Below, in pieces: positions 1 through 7,002 of a stretch of DNA of 11,962 nt. Under the pieces are notes generated by a model. That model did not search any database and had not been told where the DNA came from. It worked only from the letters and a program-made list of their open reading frames with translations. The position numbers were made by a program, and so were the translations under genes. The DNA is taken from positions 1 to 11,962 of the forward strand of contig JAURXC010000029.1 in assembly GCA_030654645.1 (NCBI GenBank), given 5' to 3'. The stretch's first letter is position 1. The number at the start of each line of letters is the position of its first letter. Source of the stretch: Deltaproteobacteria bacterium (GTDB taxonomy: Bacteria > Desulfobacterota > Desulfuromonadia > Geobacterales > Pseudopelobacteraceae).

Positions 1-1
1 C

Positions 2-289
2 AATGTTCTTTGGAAACGATGGCTGCGCCAGGAGCTGGAAGCGGATGTTATTCCGGCGATTCTAAGTGATCTGCGCCGGATGGACGTTACCATTGTGCCA
101 ACCTATACGCTCACCGACGAAGCTTCCCGGATTGCAGTAACCTGGCGACGGAGCTTCTACGACAGCATTTACCTTGCCCTGGCGGTTTCCTGTAATGGCC
201 GGATGGTCACTGGCGATGAAAAACTGTGTAATGCGCTTAAGGGCACTGCTTTGGATCAACGGGTGGTGATGATCGGAGATATGGCGTGA
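2..289 (+). CDS. VapC-type PIN-domain ribonuclease toxin, 5' end outside window
   Basis: This is the C-terminal part of a PIN-domain protein; the frame is open from base 2 and the true start lies upstream. PIN toxins are Mg2+-dependent RNases that cut tRNA, rRNA or mRNA and are normally held inactive by a VapB antitoxin. The visible part begins NVLWKRW, which resembles the N-x-LW segment after the second conserved acid of VapC proteins. It continues with YDSIYLALA, carrying the third acidic residue, and VTGDEKL, carrying the fourth acidic residue before a K-L pair. The first acid and probably the second lie outside the window, so activity cannot be judged. A VapB gene would be expected just upstream. 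The stop codon overlaps the next gene's GTG start by four bases. A PIN nuclease outside a toxin-antitoxin pair is possible but less likely. Confidence 0.8.
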   Translation, partial: NVLWKRWLRQELEADVIPAILSDLRRMDVTIVPTYTLTDEASRIAVTWRRSFYDSIYLALAVSCNGRMVTGDEKLCNALKGTALDQRVVMIGDMA

Positions 290-1092
290 CGGCCTGTCGC
301 TACGATGGCAGCTTCGAAGGTTTCCTCTGTGCCGTGGCCGACTGCCTGGAGGCGGGGGAGGGGCAGCCGGAGTTTGTGTGGGATGGCGACCGGCAGGCCG
401 GTGGGCTCTTTGCCGGTGACATGCGCGAGACAGTAACGGTGCGGGAGTGTGCCGTGGCGTTCCGGAAACGGTTTGTCGATGCGGTGTCGCAGGAGGCTTT
501 TGCCACGGCGCGCTATGCCTTCCATAGCCGCATGGCGGGGATTGAAATGCTGCTGTGGCGTTACCTGATGATGGGATTGCAGGTGGGAGGGCGTTTGTGC
601 CTGATGCTGGCGGAGGAACCGGTTCATTCGGTCAACCGCATTGCGCGGCAGGTGTCGCATGAAGCGCATAAATTCAAAGGATTTGTCAGGTTTCAAGAGG
701 TTGAAGCGGGGTTTCTATATGCCCGGATCGAACCGGGAGCTGACATCCTGCCCTTCATTGCGCCTCACTTTGTCGAACGGGTCGGCGACCGACCCTGGAT
801 GATCCATGACCTCTATCGCAAGCAGTCGGCTGTTTTTGATCTGAAGTCATGGCGTCTGATCAAAGATGTAGAATTGACGAGTGAGCCGGGAGTTACAGCT
901 GGCGAACATGATTATGCCGCTCTGTGGCAGCGCTATTTCCAGCGTCACGCCATCGCAGAACGGCATAATCCCAAGCTGCAGCAGAAGCATGTTCCGCTGC
1001 GCTATCGCAAGCACCTGACGGAGTTTAATTCCTATACTGAAAAAGCTATTGCCACAGAGGACACAGAGGAGAATCAGGCAATAATGAATTAA
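286..1092 (+). CDS. TIGR03915/DUF4130 family putative DNA repair protein
   Basis: The 268-residue protein opens with CRYDGSFEGFLCAV, the typical N-terminus of the TIGR03915 family, and carries a DUF4130 region at about residues 85-246 ending in NPKLQQKHVPLRYRKHL. From general knowledge, this family usually sits beside a radical-SAM protein and is thought to act in DNA repair or metabolism; its biochemistry is not settled. The GTG start at 286 is supported by GGAG at 275-278 with a 7-base spacer and by the family N-terminus. The start overlaps the VapC stop in the pattern GTGA, so translation is probably coupled. The family's conserved end is near residue 246. The remaining tail is odd: residues 256-262 (ATEDTEE) are encoded by a dispersed DNA repeat that runs into the gene. 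No radical-SAM partner lies in the window; it could be upstream. Confidence 0.82.
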   Translation: MTACRYDGSFEGFLCAVADCLEAGEGQPEFVWDGDRQAGGLFAGDMRETVTVRECAVAFRKRFVDAVSQEAFATARYAFHSRMAGIEMLLWRYLMMGLQVGGRLCLMLAEEPVHSVNRIARQVSHEAHKFKGFVRFQEVEAGFLYARIEPGADILPFIAPHFVERVGDRPWMIHDLYRKQSAVFDLKSWRLIKDVELTSEPGVTAGEHDYAALWQRYFQRHAIAERHNPKLQQKHVPLRYRKHLTEFNSYTEKAIATEDTEENQAIMN

Positions 1093-1167
1093 TTTGTAAT
1101 ACCAGCAAACGATTACTAAAGATCAGCTTTGAAGTTATTTCTCTGAGTCCTCTGTGAACTCTGTGGC
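1051..1167. repeat. Inverted pair of dispersed CCACAGAG-type repeat
   Basis: The left arm, 1051-1070 (GCCACAGAGGACACAGAGGA), and the reverse complement of the right arm, 1148-1167, agree at 18 of 20 bases; the mismatches are the two central bases. The arms are separated by 77 bases. The left arm lies inside the 3' end of the DUF4130 gene and the right arm in the 108-bp gap between the two convergent genes. Each arm is itself built from two CACAGAG units. A degenerate relative occurs at 4272-4290. The 77-base loop and the absence of a T-run argue against an ordinary intrinsic terminator, although a long stem between convergent genes could still affect both transcripts. Confidence 0.7.
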
Positions 1168-1200
1168 TTGTTTTTATTTTAAGGTTGACGCGGGTAGTGG

Positions 1201-2856
1201 CTACAATCCGCTGATTTCTCTATCCTTCGGGTATTCCACGATAATCCCGAAGGTCAGTTCCTTCTTCTCTCCCGGCTGCAGCGCTGCTTTCCAGACGATC
1301 GTGCCGTCATCTTTGATCTGTTCCGGTTTGAGCGAGGGCTCGTCCAGCGAGACCTTGATTTCCGCGTCGGCGGCCAGCGGCAGCTGGTCCAGCAGCGTCA
1401 GCGTCAGAGCTTCCCTGCGGTAGCTTTGCAGTTGTATGCGATAGCGGTAGGCGACCCGGTTCTTGCCGAACAGGCCGGCCTCGTGGTGCTGCTTCAACTC
1501 TTCGCGCTTTACCGTCAGCTGGTCGTCGGTGCCGAAAAACAGGTCGAACTTCTCTCCGGCTGCTACCTTCTTCAGCTGTGAGCTGCCGGTGTAGCTGTTG
1601 CCGACAAAGGTGTTGACCTGGCCCGGCAGTAGCGGCCAGTCGGCCCTGTTGATGATCTCCGATTTTAGGAACACGTGCGGCGAGAGTTTCGGCAGCGCCA
1701 GATATTCGATGCTGACCGGCAGCTGTTCGATAGCGATGATGCTGCCGTGGCGGGCGCCGTCGGCAGGTATGTCGAGCGGGCGGGGGACATGGAAGGCCAC
1801 CGAGGAGTGCTCGTCGCTGATCTGCGCGGTTTCAAAGGCGGCCGGCATCGCCTCCGGCGGGGGCTCGGCGCCGGCGTTGTCCATCTGCATGCGCGCCGCT
1901 TTGCTCTTGGCGGGAGCGGCGCTGGCGACATACATCTCCGCCCGCATGACCGGCTGCGGCCTGTAAAATGATATCTGCCAGGGGCGCAGTTCCGGAGGGG
2001 CGCCACCAAGAGACGGGCGGGCGGTGGAGAGGGTCAGATCTACGTTGTCCCATGCCTCCCCGGTCTGCTGGCGCACTATTGCCCGGAAGGTCAGTTCGGC
2101 GTTCTTGGCGTCGGCGGCAAGGCGCACATCATAGGCCGGTTCCCAGCTCGCCCTGGGAATGATCGATGCCAGCTCAAGCGTCAGGTTCCCTTCGCGAGCG
2201 ACCTCGACCAGCACCTCGACGTTTTTGGCCTCCCTGCGGCCCGAACCGGTCGCCTGTTCCCTCTGGCGGCGCAGCGCGTCGATTTTGTCCCGGATGCTCT
2301 TCTTTTCAATCTCGATTTCGCGGCTCTGCTCCTCGGCCTTGGTAACTCCCGCGCCGACAAAGCTGGAAGCGTCCAGCAGTTCCGCCGAGGTGGGCCGGCC
2401 GATGGCCAGCTCCTTGGAGATGCGCTCGCCCCAGGCCACCCGGATCGATTCCAGGAAGGACTTCTGCGAGGTGATGCCGGCCTTCTTCGCATCCAGCATG
2501 CCCGAACGCCGCTCCAGCCCGCGAATCTCCTCGTCCATTTCCTTGATCAGCTTCTCTCCGCTCTGCTCCAGGAAATCCCGCCTGATTTCCAGGCCCGCAA
2601 TCGTTGCCGTCGCGGTGCCCTTGCCTTCGATCCGCACCGAATCATCCAGGATCAGCGCCGGCAGGTTTTCGAAGGCTACCAGGTAGCTGCCCGGTTTCAG
2701 GTTGAGGGTGGCACTGCGGGTGGTCAGGGCACGGTCGGCATAGACCGTGACCGCGGTGATGCGGGCGGAGGCCGGTATCCGCTTCAAATCGGAGGAAACG
2801 GCCAGGGAGGGGAGCTGCAGGAGTGTCAGCAGGAATACGAAGCGCAGGATCTTCAT
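1201..2856 (-). CDS. Mucoidy inhibitor MuiA family (DUF4139) exported protein
   Basis: The 551-residue protein has a signal peptide at residues 1-21 (MKILRFVFLLTLLQLPSLAVS), so it should reach the periplasm. A DUF4140-type N-terminal region follows (about 33-95, ITAVTVYADRALTTR). Residues about 95-205 are a charged, probably coiled-coil stretch with a break near 155-170. The DUF4139 region (about 230-551) includes PRASWEPAYDVRL and TGEAWDNVDLTLSTARP and ends in the family-typical EYPKDREISGL. An Ala/Pro-rich linker interrupts it at about 305-345. The start is supported by AAAGGAG seven bases upstream. The family name comes from overexpression suppressing mucoidy in some bacteria; no molecular function is established. 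It is the last gene of its minus-strand run, 26 bp after the RRM gene, and converges on the DUF4130 gene. No clear intrinsic terminator follows it. Confidence 0.88.
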   Translation of the reverse strand: MKILRFVFLLTLLQLPSLAVSSDLKRIPASARITAVTVYADRALTTRSATLNLKPGSYLVAFENLPALILDDSVRIEGKGTATATIAGLEIRRDFLEQSGEKLIKEMDEEIRGLERRSGMLDAKKAGITSQKSFLESIRVAWGERISKELAIGRPTSAELLDASSFVGAGVTKAEEQSREIEIEKKSIRDKIDALRRQREQATGSGRREAKNVEVLVEVAREGNLTLELASIIPRASWEPAYDVRLAADAKNAELTFRAIVRQQTGEAWDNVDLTLSTARPSLGGAPPELRPWQISFYRPQPVMRAEMYVASAAPAKSKAARMQMDNAGAEPPPEAMPAAFETAQISDEHSSVAFHVPRPLDIPADGARHGSIIAIEQLPVSIEYLALPKLSPHVFLKSEIINRADWPLLPGQVNTFVGNSYTGSSQLKKVAAGEKFDLFFGTDDQLTVKREELKQHHEAGLFGKNRVAYRYRIQLQSYRREALTLTLLDQLPLAADAEIKVSLDEPSLKPEQIKDDGTIVWKAALQPGEKKELTFGIIVEYPKDREISGL

Positions 2857-2882
2857 GGCGATGCTCCTTTTGAATGTATTAA

Positions 2883-3458
2883 TTATCTGCGACCTTTTGA
2901 TGGTGGACGCGGCGTGTCTCCGGTTCTTTTTCCGCCTGCCGGACGCCCGCTCTTCGGTGTTCGACCGGACGGCGCGGGGCGTTCACTTTTGGCGGCATCC
3001 CTGGCCGCTGCCGGGCGCGCCGGTCGCACCGATTCTCTGGCAGCCGAAGAGCGCCCGGTTTTGGCGGAGTCGTTGGCTGCGGTCGGACGGCTGCTTCTGG
3101 CGGGGCCTTTTGCTGCGGCCGGACGCGCGTTCCCGCTGTCATTGCCGGCCGCTGCCGGACGTGCGGCACCCTGAGGTTTTCTGCGTACGGTGGTGGAGGG
3201 GGTGCGCTCTTTCTGCGGCTTGGCAATGCTGACTACGATGCAGCGGTCGATCAGGTATGTGCCGTCCAGCGTTTCGACCACCTCGTTGAGATTGACCTCG
3301 GAGAGCATCCGCACATAGGCGCAGCGCTTGAACTCTCCGGTTTGCTGGTCAACGATCAGGTGCACCGACGTAACCGGTCCCATCAGTGAAAACAGTTTGC
3401 GCAGGTCCTCTTCGGTGGCCTGTTCTGAAATGTGTCCGACGTAAAGCTCTTTGGCCAT
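2883..3458 (-). CDS. RRM-domain RNA-binding protein with 12-residue repeat tail
   Basis: The 191-residue protein has one N-terminal RNA recognition motif (about residues 3-80). RNP2 is LYVGHI and RNP1 is RCAYVRML, matching the strand patterns of bacterial single-RRM proteins. The start has AAAGGA upstream at normal spacing. Residues 100-191 form a basic, low-complexity tail of seven 12-residue repeats, each beginning RP or RS (R100, R112, R124, R136, R148, R160, R172), plus a partial eighth at R184. The tail is probably disordered and should add non-specific RNA affinity, much as basic Gly/Arg tails do in other RRM proteins. Bacterial RRM proteins of this kind are often cold- or stress-related RNA chaperones, but no specific target can be named. 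It lies 15 bp after the dehydrogenase gene and 26 bp before the MuiA gene. Confidence 0.9.
   Translation of the reverse strand: MAKELYVGHISEQATEEDLRKLFSLMGPVTSVHLIVDQQTGEFKRCAYVRMLSEVNLNEVVETLDGTYLIDRCIVVSIAKPQKERTPSTTVRRKPQGAARPAAAGNDSGNARPAAAKGPARSSRPTAANDSAKTGRSSAARESVRPARPAAARDAAKSERPAPSGRTPKSGRPAGGKRTGDTPRPPSKGRR
2886..3161 (-). repeat. 36-bp tandem repeat encoding RRM protein tail
   Basis: The 3' end of the RRM gene is built from about 7.7 contiguous 36-bp units. In protein the unit is roughly R-P-A-A-A followed by seven variable residues rich in K, R, S, D and G, with no change in register over 92 residues. Units 1, 2 and 5 (starting at R100, R112 and R148) keep RPAAA exactly; units 4 and 7 are the most diverged (RSSAA, RPAGG). 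There are no spacers between units. Confidence 0.85.
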
Positions 3459-3473
3459 AATGTTTTCCTTTAT

Positions 3474-4238
3474 CTATTTCTGTTCCCTGTGTATTGCAAA
3501 AGGTCCCCAGGACTGATCGATCGACATCAGTTCCAGCGTGTTGACGTTGACATGCGCTGGCTGGCTGACGACCCAGCGGACGGTTTCGGCGATGTCCTCC
3601 GCGGTCAATGGCTCGGTTCCGCTGTAAACCCCGGCGGCCTGCTCGTCATCCCCCTTGAAGCGGACCTTGGAAAATTCGGTTTCGGCCATGCCGGGCTGGA
3701 TGCAGCTGACACGCACCCGCGTGCCGATCAGGTCGGAGCGCAGGTTGCGTGAAAACTGGGTTACGAAGGCCTTGGTGCCGCCGTAGACGTTGCCGCCCGG
3801 ATAGGGCCAGGCTCCGGCCGTGGAGCTGATGTTGACGATATGGCCGCGGTTGCGGGCCACCATGCCGGGCAGCACCATTCGGGTGCAGTACATCAGCCCC
3901 TTGATGTTGGTGTCCACCATCGTGTCCCAGTCGTCCAGATCAGCCTGGTGGGCCGGCTCCAGACCCAGCGCCAGCCCGGCGTTGTTGATCAGAACATCGA
4001 TGGCGCTGAAGCGTTCCGGCAGGGATTCGATCGCTCCCTGGACCGCCTCGCGATCCCGCACGTCCAGCGGGATGATCTGTATCTCGGCGGTTGTGCCGAG
4101 TTCGTCCTGCAGCTTCAAAAGCGGATCGACCCGGCGGGCGGTCAGGATCAGGCGTGAGCCGTTGGTGGCGAAGATGCGGGCGCAGGCCGCGCCGAAGCCG
4201 GAAGATGCGCCGGTGATCAGGATGGTCTTGTCGTTCAT
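3474..4238 (-). CDS. ydfG: YdfG-like NADP-dependent short-chain dehydrogenase
   Basis: This 254-residue classical SDR enzyme has the cofactor motif G10-x3-G14-x-G16 (ITGASSGFG), NNAG at 85-88, a catalytic Ser near 139 (NISSTAG) and the active-site pair Y152-x3-K156. An Arg pair after the second strand (TARR) suggests NADP(H). By recall it closely resembles E. coli YdfG, sharing LALG.EPAH, GGNVYG.TKAFV, FSxVRFKGDD and PAHVNxNTLE. YdfG oxidises 3-hydroxy acids such as allo-threonine and serine and reduces malonic semialdehyde; the substrate here is inferred only from that similarity. The start has AAGGA about nine bases upstream. It lies 61 bp after the pseudouridine synthase gene, in a gap holding a repeat fragment, and 15 bp before the RRM gene, so it probably shares their transcript. 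Confidence 0.88.
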   Translation of the reverse strand: MNDKTILITGASSGFGAACARIFATNGSRLILTARRVDPLLKLQDELGTTAEIQIIPLDVRDREAVQGAIESLPERFSAIDVLINNAGLALGLEPAHQADLDDWDTMVDTNIKGLMYCTRMVLPGMVARNRGHIVNISSTAGAWPYPGGNVYGGTKAFVTQFSRNLRSDLIGTRVRVSCIQPGMAETEFSKVRFKGDDEQAAGVYSGTEPLTAEDIAETVRWVVSQPAHVNVNTLELMSIDQSWGPFAIHREQK

Positions 4239-4271
4239 ATGGTTGCTTCCTTGATGTTTATTTCCAAATGA

Positions 4272-4290
4272 GAACTCTGTGTTCTGTGGC
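4272..4290. repeat. Degenerate single copy of CCACAGAG-type repeat
   Basis: Read on the minus strand this is GCCACAGAACACAGAGTTC. It matches the arms at 1051-1070 and 1148-1167 if two bases are deleted from the centre. It sits in the 61-bp gap between the pseudouridine synthase and dehydrogenase genes, which is otherwise without recognisable features. It is single and short, so membership in the repeat family is probable rather than certain. Confidence 0.5.
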
Positions 4291-4299
4291 AGGCTGAAT

Positions 4300-5172
4300 T
4301 TATTGCTTTATTGCCGTAAGCACCTGTTCCCGTTCAATGCCCCGTTCCGCGCACAGGCCAAGCAGCTCTTCCGGCAGCGGGGCGCAGATCGTCAGCGGAC
4401 CGGTTTCCGGCCTGGCCAGTACGGTGCGGAACGAATGCAGCGCAAAACCGGACAGTGCCGGAAAATCTCCGCCACCGTAGCGTTTGTCTGCTACGACCGG
4501 ATGGCCGATCATCGAGAGATGACGCCGGATCTGATGCATCCGGCCGCTGACCGGCGTGACCGCCAGCAGCGCGCAGGAATCCCCCCGCACAATGGTGCGG
4601 AAAGCGGTTTCGGACTCCTTGTCATCCAGCGGTTCATTGATCGTGCCGCTTTCGTCCGGTTGTCCCGACACCAGCGCCAGGTAGAGTTTGTCGAGACCGC
4701 ACTCCTTTACCTGGCGGCCGTAGATGCCGGCCGAGCTGGAACTCTTGGCCATGATCACCGTGCCGGACGTGCCGCGATCCAGGCGGTTGACCGGATAGAG
4801 CTTGCAGGGTGTGCCGCGGCTGGTCATGTAGGATTGGCCGAACTCGACCAGGTTCTCCTCGATTTCGGCGGTGCGGTGCATCGGCAGGCCGGCCGGCTTG
4901 TTGACGATCACGATCTGGTCGTCTTCGTAGAGGATGTCCAGCGCAGGTCTGGCGGTTGCGAGATAGCCGGTGGTGGCGCCGCTTTCCTTGAGGGTGACGG
5001 TGTCGTGCAGCGCCAGCAGCGTATCGTGGTGTGCCGTGCCGCCGTTCAGTTTGGCGGCGCCGCTCTTGATCAGTTTGCGTGAATAACCGGGAGGCGCGCC
5101 CGGCATCAGCGTCCGCAGAAAACTCTCCAGGCGTCGGTAATGGTCGTGTGGTGTAATGACAAAGGTCAGCAT
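4300..5172 (-). CDS. RluA-family RNA pseudouridine synthase
   Basis: The 290-residue enzyme should convert specific uridines in rRNA or tRNA to pseudouridine. It has an S4-like RNA-binding segment at about residues 14-65 (LIKSGAAKLNG), then the catalytic domain. The motif at 129-137 is NRLDRGTSG, with D132 as the presumed catalytic aspartate; most family members have His where N129 stands. The RluA motif GRMHQIRRHL at 210-219, followed by GHPVVADKRYGG, confirms the family. An S4 domain plus this length fits the RluC/RluD branch, but the target position cannot be assigned. The ATG at 5170-5172 has only a weak ribosome-binding site, so translation may depend on the upstream DUF1385 gene, 51 bp away. 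It heads the rluA-ydfG-RRM-muiA part of the run. Confidence 0.9.
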   Translation of the reverse strand: MLTFVITPHDHYRRLESFLRTLMPGAPPGYSRKLIKSGAAKLNGGTAHHDTLLALHDTVTLKESGATTGYLATARPALDILYEDDQIVIVNKPAGLPMHRTAEIEENLVEFGQSYMTSRGTPCKLYPVNRLDRGTSGTVIMAKSSSSAGIYGRQVKECGLDKLYLALVSGQPDESGTINEPLDDKESETAFRTIVRGDSCALLAVTPVSGRMHQIRRHLSMIGHPVVADKRYGGGDFPALSGFALHSFRTVLARPETGPLTICAPLPEELLGLCAERGIEREQVLTAIKQ

Positions 5173-5223
5173 GATATTTTCAGTGGTGAATCAGGTAAGA
5201 GAAATTTCGCGGTCAGGCACGAT

Positions 5224-6153
5224 CTATACCACCAATCGGTCATCCTTGTAGCCGGCATTGACTTCCAGCGCCTCGTTCATCGAGCGGATGGCCACTTCAA
5301 GCTGGCTGTCGTCCGGTTCGCGGGTGGTAAGTCGCTGCAGGGCCAGGCCGGGTGCGATGACCATCCTTACCAGCGGATGGTTGTCATTCATGGCGCTCCA
5401 TTTCAAAAATTCATAGGAGATGCCAGCGATCATCGGCAACAGGAAGATGCGCGAGCCGGCCTTGAGGTAGAACGGCCAGAGTTTCGGTATCAGCGAGAAG
5501 ACGGCGATGCTGACCAACATCACGATCAGCAGGAAACTGGTGCCGCAACGTGGGTGCAGACGGCTGTAACGGCGCACGTTTTCAACGGTCAGTTCTTCAC
5601 CGGCCTCGAAAGCAAAGATCGATTTATGTTCGGCGCCATGGTACTGGAAAACCCGCTGGATGTCTTTCATGCGTGAAATGGCCCAGATGTAGGCCAGGAA
5701 AACAATTACCCTGATCACGCCGTCCACCAGGTTGAAGATGATATTGTTATCGCCGATGACCGGGGTCATCAGTTTGGTCAGGTAGAGCGGAAACAGGAAA
5801 AAAAGGCAGATGCCGAAGCCGAAGGCGACCGTCATTGTGCCGGCCATCGCCCACGAAGAGAGCTCTCCGCCCCCCTCCTTGATCCCTTCCTTGTCCTTCT
5901 CCTCTTCGGTCATGGCTTCGTTGGCCGAGAAGTTGAGGGCCTTGATGCCGATGATCAGCGAGGTGAACAGCGCCACCGCTCCCCGGATGATCGGGAGCTT
6001 GACGATCGGAAAGCGTTCCGAGAGCGGTATGGCCAGCTCGGTTTTGACGACGATTTCTCCGTCGGGTCGCCGGACCGCAATGGCAACCGCGCGCGGGGCC
6101 CGCATCATCACACCTTCAATAACCGCCTGGCCGCCAACGTGTATTTTTTCCAT
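5224..6153 (-). CDS. DUF1385 family multi-pass membrane protein
   Basis: The 309-residue protein starts with MEKIHVGGQAVIEGVMMRAP, the family signature. About five hydrophobic segments are visible near residues 54-72, 101-125, 138-160, 203-222 and 233-251. Conserved polar motifs are YHGAEHKSIFAFE (171-183) and RYSRLHPRCGTSF (195-207). DUF1385 proteins are widespread, commonly lie near rho, rpmE and prfA, and have no agreed function; some resemble metal-dependent enzymes or transporters only loosely. The start has AAAGGA four to five bases upstream. It follows thyX after 69 bp. In many genomes the peptide release factor gene prfA comes next; here a pseudouridine synthase gene does. Confidence 0.9.
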   Translation of the reverse strand: MEKIHVGGQAVIEGVMMRAPRAVAIAVRRPDGEIVVKTELAIPLSERFPIVKLPIIRGAVALFTSLIIGIKALNFSANEAMTEEEKDKEGIKEGGGELSSWAMAGTMTVAFGFGICLFFLFPLYLTKLMTPVIGDNNIIFNLVDGVIRVIVFLAYIWAISRMKDIQRVFQYHGAEHKSIFAFEAGEELTVENVRRYSRLHPRCGTSFLLIVMLVSIAVFSLIPKLWPFYLKAGSRIFLLPMIAGISYEFLKWSAMNDNHPLVRMVIAPGLALQRLTTREPDDSQLEVAIRSMNEALEVNAGYKDDRLVV

Positions 6154-6169
6154 GGATTCCTTTCAAAAC

Positions 6170-6196
6170 GGCAACGCAATATTTCCAGCCGTTGCC
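6170..6196 (-). other. Small inverted repeat in thyX-DUF1385 gap
   Basis: GGCAACG at 6170-6176 and CGTTGCC at 6190-6196 are perfect 7-bp inverted arms around a 13-base loop. On the minus transcript the hairpin lies about 10 bases upstream of the DUF1385 ribosome-binding site. It is not followed by a T-run, so it is not a standard terminator. It could be an RNA processing or translational control element, or chance. Confidence 0.35.
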
Positions 6197-6222
6197 TGGA
6201 TGAATGCTTTAAGAAGACGCCG

Positions 6223-6918
6223 CTACTCCAGATTTTTGTAAAACTCGCGCACTTCCTGGGTCTGTCCGCAACAGAACCTGCCTTCCGGACAGGGGCCGAC
6301 CACGCAACCGGGGCCGGCATCGCGGAAAATTACCGGGGCAACCTGTTTAACCAGACGCAGCATTTCTACGCTCATCTGGCGAATCTCCCACTGGGCCCGC
6401 TGGCAGCAGCGCAGAGCGAAGAAGTGCAGCAGTTCGCGGGCGTTCATGGTCATGATGATCTTGGTCTCCGCCGCGTTGGGCAGGATATAGCGGGCATCTT
6501 CGGCCGGTATTCCCATCTCGACCAGCTGGGCATAGGCCTTGTGGACGGTCTCGGACATGAAGGCGAAAATCTGGCGCGCCTCGGGGTTTTCGGCGATCGT
6601 GTCAGGCATGATCGAGGTGAACTCTTCCTTGTGCGAAACGTAGCGCTGCGACTGCTGCGAGAACGAAGCGATCCGGTGGCGCACCAGCTGGTGCGTGGTT
6701 ACCCGGGAGATGCCCTCGATGCCGAAGGTAAAGGAGGCGTGCTCCAGGACCGAGTGGTGTCCCAGCGACATGATCTTTTCCAGGAAGGATTCGATGTCGG
6801 AGTCGGCCAGTTTTTCTCGCAGATCGTTGATGGAGGATGGCGAATAGCATAACCGGGCTGCCAGAGCCACGGTACGCTCGGGGTTGGGTGTGTGTTCTAT
6901 CAGTGTCACGTTGTTCAT
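6223..6918 (-). CDS. thyX: Flavin-dependent thymidylate synthase ThyX
   Basis: ThyX makes dTMP from dUMP using methylene-tetrahydrofolate, FAD and NADPH, replacing ThyA. The 231-residue protein has the signature R80-H-R-x7-S90 (RHRIASFSQQS), the flavin-site segment HHSVLEHASF near 54-63, and RYILPNAAETKIIMTMNAREL near 143-163. The C-terminus carries four cysteines (205, 210, 216, 217) in GCVVGPCPEGRFCCGQ, as is common in bacterial ThyX. I chose the ATG at 6916-6918 because NNVTLIEHTPNPE is the natural family start. The longer reading to 7029 would begin inside the rpmE terminator and adds 37 unlike residues. The ribosome-binding site is weak (CAGGGCAC). It is the first gene after the terminator, so it needs its own promoter in 6919-7002; I saw no convincing one. 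Confidence 0.95.
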   Translation of the reverse strand: MNNVTLIEHTPNPERTVALAARLCYSPSSINDLREKLADSDIESFLEKIMSLGHHSVLEHASFTFGIEGISRVTTHQLVRHRIASFSQQSQRYVSHKEEFTSIMPDTIAENPEARQIFAFMSETVHKAYAQLVEMGIPAEDARYILPNAAETKIIMTMNARELLHFFALRCCQRAQWEIRQMSVEMLRLVKQVAPVIFRDAGPGCVVGPCPEGRFCCGQTQEVREFYKNLE

Positions 6919-7002
6919 AGTGCCCTGGCGCGAGCCATGTTCAGGAAAAGAGTCGAATTGTTCTGAAACAGGACCGCTCTGAATTGGAGAATGTGAAGAT
7001 GC

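Noticed and set aside
1096..1116. GTAAT...ATTAC as a terminator of the DUF4130 gene
   Set aside because: A 5-bp AT-rich stem with an 11-base loop and no T-run is too weak to call.
2886..3161. Possible CRISPR array, because the repeat period is 36 bp
   Set aside because: Units are contiguous with no spacers, are diverged, and form one open reading frame fused to an RRM domain.
4279..5082. Long plus-strand open frame opposite the pseudouridine synthase gene
   Set aside because: It is a GC-driven shadow with no recognisable family, while the minus-strand frame carries intact RluA motifs.
6926..6937. TGGC-GCGA-GCCA hairpin upstream of thyX as a riboswitch-like element
   Set aside because: A 4-bp stem is expected by chance at this G+C, and nothing else around it supports a structured RNA.
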